A stretch of 16,637 nt of DNA. It comes from Candidatus Bathyarchaeota archaeon. Its GTDB lineage: Archaea > Thermoproteota > Bathyarchaeia > Bathyarchaeales > UBA233. This document shows positions 14,454 to 16,637 of this stretch, piece by piece. Position 1 is the stretch's first letter. Each line of letters opens with the position of its first letter. The notes under the pieces were generated by a model that made no database searches, was not told the DNA's origin, and worked only from the letters and a program-made list of their open reading frames with translations. The position numbers were made by a program, and so were the translations under genes. The stretch lies in NCBI GenBank assembly GCA_029907045.1, contig JARYMR010000022.1, positions 1 through 16,637 of the forward strand. The letters are read 5' to 3'.

Positions 14454-16109
14454 ATGTTTGATTTGCTTATTAAAAATGGTCTTATAATCGACGGTGCGGG
14501 CAACCCTTGGTTCGACGCAAATTTAGGGATATCAAATGGAAAAATAGTTGAAATTAGCAAGCAAATTGACGCAAAAGCAGAAAGAATTATAGATGCTAAG
14601 GGACTTGTAGTTTCACCTGGATTCATAGATATTCATACACACTCTGACCTTACCCTTTTAATCAACCCAAGCGCAGATAGCAAAATTAGACAAGGGGTCA
14701 CTACAGAAGTAATTGGAAATTGTGGCATGAGTGCAGCGCCAGTAAGAACGGAAACTCTAAACTTGCTTAAAGATGAATGGGGGCTCGAAGCTAAGGAAGT
14801 TGCATGGGATTGGACCACCTTTGATGAATACTTAAATCGACTAGAGCACAAAATATCGGTTAACGTAGCATCCTTTGTTGGGCATGGCACAATCAGAACA
14901 GCCATTATTGGGGTTGATAATAGAGAACCTACTAGAGGGGAACTGGAGGACATGAAAAACTTGGTTGCAGAAGCCATGGAAGCCGGCGCATTTGGCTTAT
15001 CAAGTGGGCTGGTGTATCTTCCAGGTTGCTTTGCTAAAACTCAAGAATTAATTGAACTCTGTAAGGTGGTGGCTGAATATGGAGGCATTTATACGTCACA
15101 TATACGGGGTGAAAGGGAAACAATCGTGGATGCGTTGAAAGAAGCAATAGAGATAGGTGAGAAATCGGGTGTGCCAGTCCAAGTATCGCATAACTGTCCA
15201 AAATATGGTAGTCATGGAAAGCTGACGGAAATGTTTGAAATTTACGAAGAAGCGAGGGCACGAGGGGTTGAAGTAACATTAGACAATGATACCCATACAG
15301 ACTTTAACGCAAACTTAAGCCAAGTGTTACCTCAATGGGCGCAGGCAGGTGGAAAAGAAAAAATTATTGAAAGATTAAAAAACCCAAAAATTCGTGAAAA
15401 AATTAAGAAAGAAATAATCGAGGATAAATATCCCGGTCCAGGATATGTTGGGCTTGTAAAACATGGTCGCTGGGATAGAATTTTCCTATTCAGTTGCAGA
15501 AAAAATAAGGATCTGATAGGAAAAAGCATAGAAGAGATCGCAAAATTTAGGAATAAGGATTCATTTGACATTTTTCTTGATTTAATAGTAGAGGAGAAAG
15601 TCGAAGTGAGTGCTCTTTTTAATTACATGGAAGAAGAAGATATACGTAGTCTAATGAAACATCCATTAATGATGTTTTGTAGTGATGGCGTCTCATCCTC
15701 CCATCGTGGAGTTTTAAGAAGGATTACAGGGTATTCGCCATGTAGTTATGGTGAGTATCCTTATATTTTAGAGAGATTCGTTAGACAAGAAAAAGTTTTG
15801 TCGCTTCAAGAAGCAATTAGAAAAATGACATCCTTTCCAGCTCAAAAACTAGGGTTAAGAGACCGTGGTTTACTCAGAGAAGGTATGTGGGCGGACATTG
15901 TTATTTTTAATGCTAACACAATTAAAGATAGGGCGACAAATCGCTTTCCTTACAAATTCCCCCTAGAAAATTATCCACACAAATATCCGGAAGGTATAAC
16001 ATACGTGATTGTGAATGGAGAAATTGTGGTGGAGAAAGGAAAGCATAAAAATCGGTTTCCTGGAAAAGTTCTTCGTCATAAATCAAAAAAGTCTATTTAT
16101 GGGAGATGA
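14454..16109 (+). CDS. N-acyl-D-amino-acid deacylase (D-aminoacylase) family amidohydrolase
   Basis: About 551 residues. The amidohydrolase-superfamily enzyme hydrolyses N-acyl-D-amino acids (or related amides) to the free amino acid. Metal and catalytic landmarks match D-aminoacylase: DIHTHSD (H61, H63), GNCGMSAAP with the family-specific zinc cysteine C90, SHIRGE (H216), VSHN (H246) and the catalytic aspartate in FCSDGV (D411). The composite beta-sandwich appears at both ends (MFDLLIKNGLIIDGAG; ADIVIFNA...YVIVNGEIVVEKGK). The ATG at 14454 fits the conserved N-terminus and has GGTGA at 14442-14446; in-frame ATGs at 14427 and 14451 are alternatives, the first suiting a near-leaderless transcript. 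It is divergent from the M20 gene and convergent with the MttB-like gene 28 bases away. The family is secure. Annotated relatives also include D-glutamate and D-aspartate deacylases, so specificity is open. Confidence 0.92.
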   Translation: MFDLLIKNGLIIDGAGNPWFDANLGISNGKIVEISKQIDAKAERIIDAKGLVVSPGFIDIHTHSDLTLLINPSADSKIRQGVTTEVIGNCGMSAAPVRTETLNLLKDEWGLEAKEVAWDWTTFDEYLNRLEHKISVNVASFVGHGTIRTAIIGVDNREPTRGELEDMKNLVAEAMEAGAFGLSSGLVYLPGCFAKTQELIELCKVVAEYGGIYTSHIRGERETIVDALKEAIEIGEKSGVPVQVSHNCPKYGSHGKLTEMFEIYEEARARGVEVTLDNDTHTDFNANLSQVLPQWAQAGGKEKIIERLKNPKIREKIKKEIIEDKYPGPGYVGLVKHGRWDRIFLFSCRKNKDLIGKSIEEIAKFRNKDSFDIFLDLIVEEKVEVSALFNYMEEEDIRSLMKHPLMMFCSDGVSSSHRGVLRRITGYSPCSYGEYPYILERFVRQEKVLSLQEAIRKMTSFPAQKLGLRDRGLLREGMWADIVIFNANTIKDRATNRFPYKFPLENYPHKYPEGITYVIVNGEIVVEKGKHKNRFPGKVLRHKSKKSIYGR

Positions 16110-16137
16110 CCAATTTTTCCAGAAGAATTCCTAAATT

Positions 16138-16637
16138 TTAAATTGCCAAGTCTTTAGTTGCTTCTTTAAGTATTTCTTTAAGCTGCTTACATATGTCCTT
16201 ATCTAACTGCGGCGGTTCATGTTCTGCTAAAATTTTTTTAGCTTTATCCCGTGCAACTTCAACTATGCTTTTGCTGCCCATTTTCTCCCATTGAGATCGT
16301 GAAGATCTATCTACAAGTTTTGGAATGAAGTATTCGTCACGATAATGCTTCAAGGTATGTTTTTGTTGGAGAAAATTCGTTGATTCGCTCACAACCTTTG
16401 TTATAACATCTACTGCAAGTTTTTCTTCGTCAAAAGCTATGCCTTTAACCGCTCTAAATATCATTCCAAATATTTCATCATCAACAACCAGTTGTTCATA
16501 ACTAACAGTAATACCACTTTCCATGCATCCAGCGCCAGATAACGCATCAGCACCCGCTAATGCAGGCAAAATACCGTTTAGAGCTCTTTCAAAAGCAGCC
16601 TGTTCATCTAACACTTTTGAATCTGTGTCAAGTCCAT
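16138..16637 (-). CDS. MttB-family (trimethylamine/betaine) methyltransferase, C-terminal part (partial at right edge)
   Basis: The frame is open from the window edge for 165 codons to TAA (16140-16138); a GTG at 16614 is only an internal codon. The residues GLDTDSKVLDEQAAFERAL, then LPALAGADALSGAGCMESG, VSYEQLVVDDEIFG and YFIPKLVDRSS, are the C-terminal part of the MTTB family TIM barrel. Members transfer a methyl group from trimethylamine, glycine betaine, proline betaine or carnitine-like quaternary amines to a cognate corrinoid protein (MttC type). In methanogen MttB an in-frame amber codon for pyrrolysine falls around residue 334 of about 495. This fragment holds no amber codon and begins roughly at that position, so pyrrolysine status cannot be judged. 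Non-pyrrolysine members usually act on quaternary amines. The gene is convergent with the deacylase. Confidence 0.88.
   Translation of the reverse strand, partial: GLDTDSKVLDEQAAFERALNGILPALAGADALSGAGCMESGITVSYEQLVVDDEIFGMIFRAVKGIAFDEEKLAVDVITKVVSESTNFLQQKHTLKHYRDEYFIPKLVDRSSRSQWEKMGSKSIVEVARDKAKKILAEHEPPQLDKDICKQLKEILKEATKDLAI

Noticed and set aside
1..16637. CRISPR arrays, insertion sequences, attachment sites, tRNA or rRNA genes
   Set aside because: I saw no regularly spaced repeats, transposase-like ORFs, terminal repeats with target duplications, or cloverleaf folds.

Overview
The window looks like a chromosomal segment of an archaeon from the TACK lineages, most likely a Bathyarchaeia-type organism. 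That placement is an inference. It rests on archaeal-type translation genes (elongation factor 1-alpha, an S12 of 146 residues, an S7 of 198 residues), a short helicase-less XPF/ERCC4 nuclease of the kind typical of crenarchaea and relatives rather than a euryarchaeal Hef, TATA/BRE-like promoters with short leaders, several TTG or GTG starts, and peptide and amino-acid fermentation genes beside an MttB-family methyltransferase. The DNA is AT-rich. I found no rRNA, tRNA, CRISPR array or insertion sequence.

Layout. The left edge carries the tail of a small membrane protein (+). It is followed by a ribbon-helix-helix-like protein whose putative TATA box lies inside a perfect palindrome, and by an AmrS-type radical SAM enzyme (+). 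A 538-base gene-free stretch then holds two stem-loops. One is a 17-bp stem closing a pyrimidine-rich loop behind a good archaeal promoter, which makes it a candidate small RNA. Next come two divergent aromatic amino-acid catabolism units: a tryptophanase/tyrosine phenol-lyase family enzyme (-) and the two subunits of indolepyruvate:ferredoxin oxidoreductase, iorA-iorB (+), sharing a 159-base control region. Convergent to iorB is a minus-strand pair made of the XPF nuclease and a small unknown protein.

The middle holds a disrupted archaeal str cluster. rps12 and rps7 overlap by 4 bases and the gene for EF-1-alpha lies further along on the same strand. Between rps7 and EF-1-alpha sits an oppositely oriented DRG-like GTPase with a TGS domain, and no rps10 follows EF-1-alpha. 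A lipoate-protein ligase/octanoyltransferase family gene is divergent from rps12.

The right part holds a gene-poor stretch with a truncated SAM-methyltransferase remnant, an M20-family peptidase (-) lacking two of the usual metal ligands, a divergent N-acyl-D-amino-acid deacylase (+), and the C-terminal 165 residues of an MttB-family methyltransferase (-) running off the right edge.

Taken together the metabolic genes fit a heterotroph that takes peptides, acylated amino acids and aromatic amino acids to 2-oxoacids, reduced ferredoxin and acyl-CoA. Lipoylation and corrinoid-linked methyl transfer would be nearby accessory chemistry. The strongest leads for something undescribed are the hairpin RNA candidate (2234-2352), the metal-ligand-substituted M20 protein paired with a D-aminoacylase, the lyase lacking the usual PLP-contacting arginine, and the autoregulatory-looking promoter of the RHH gene.
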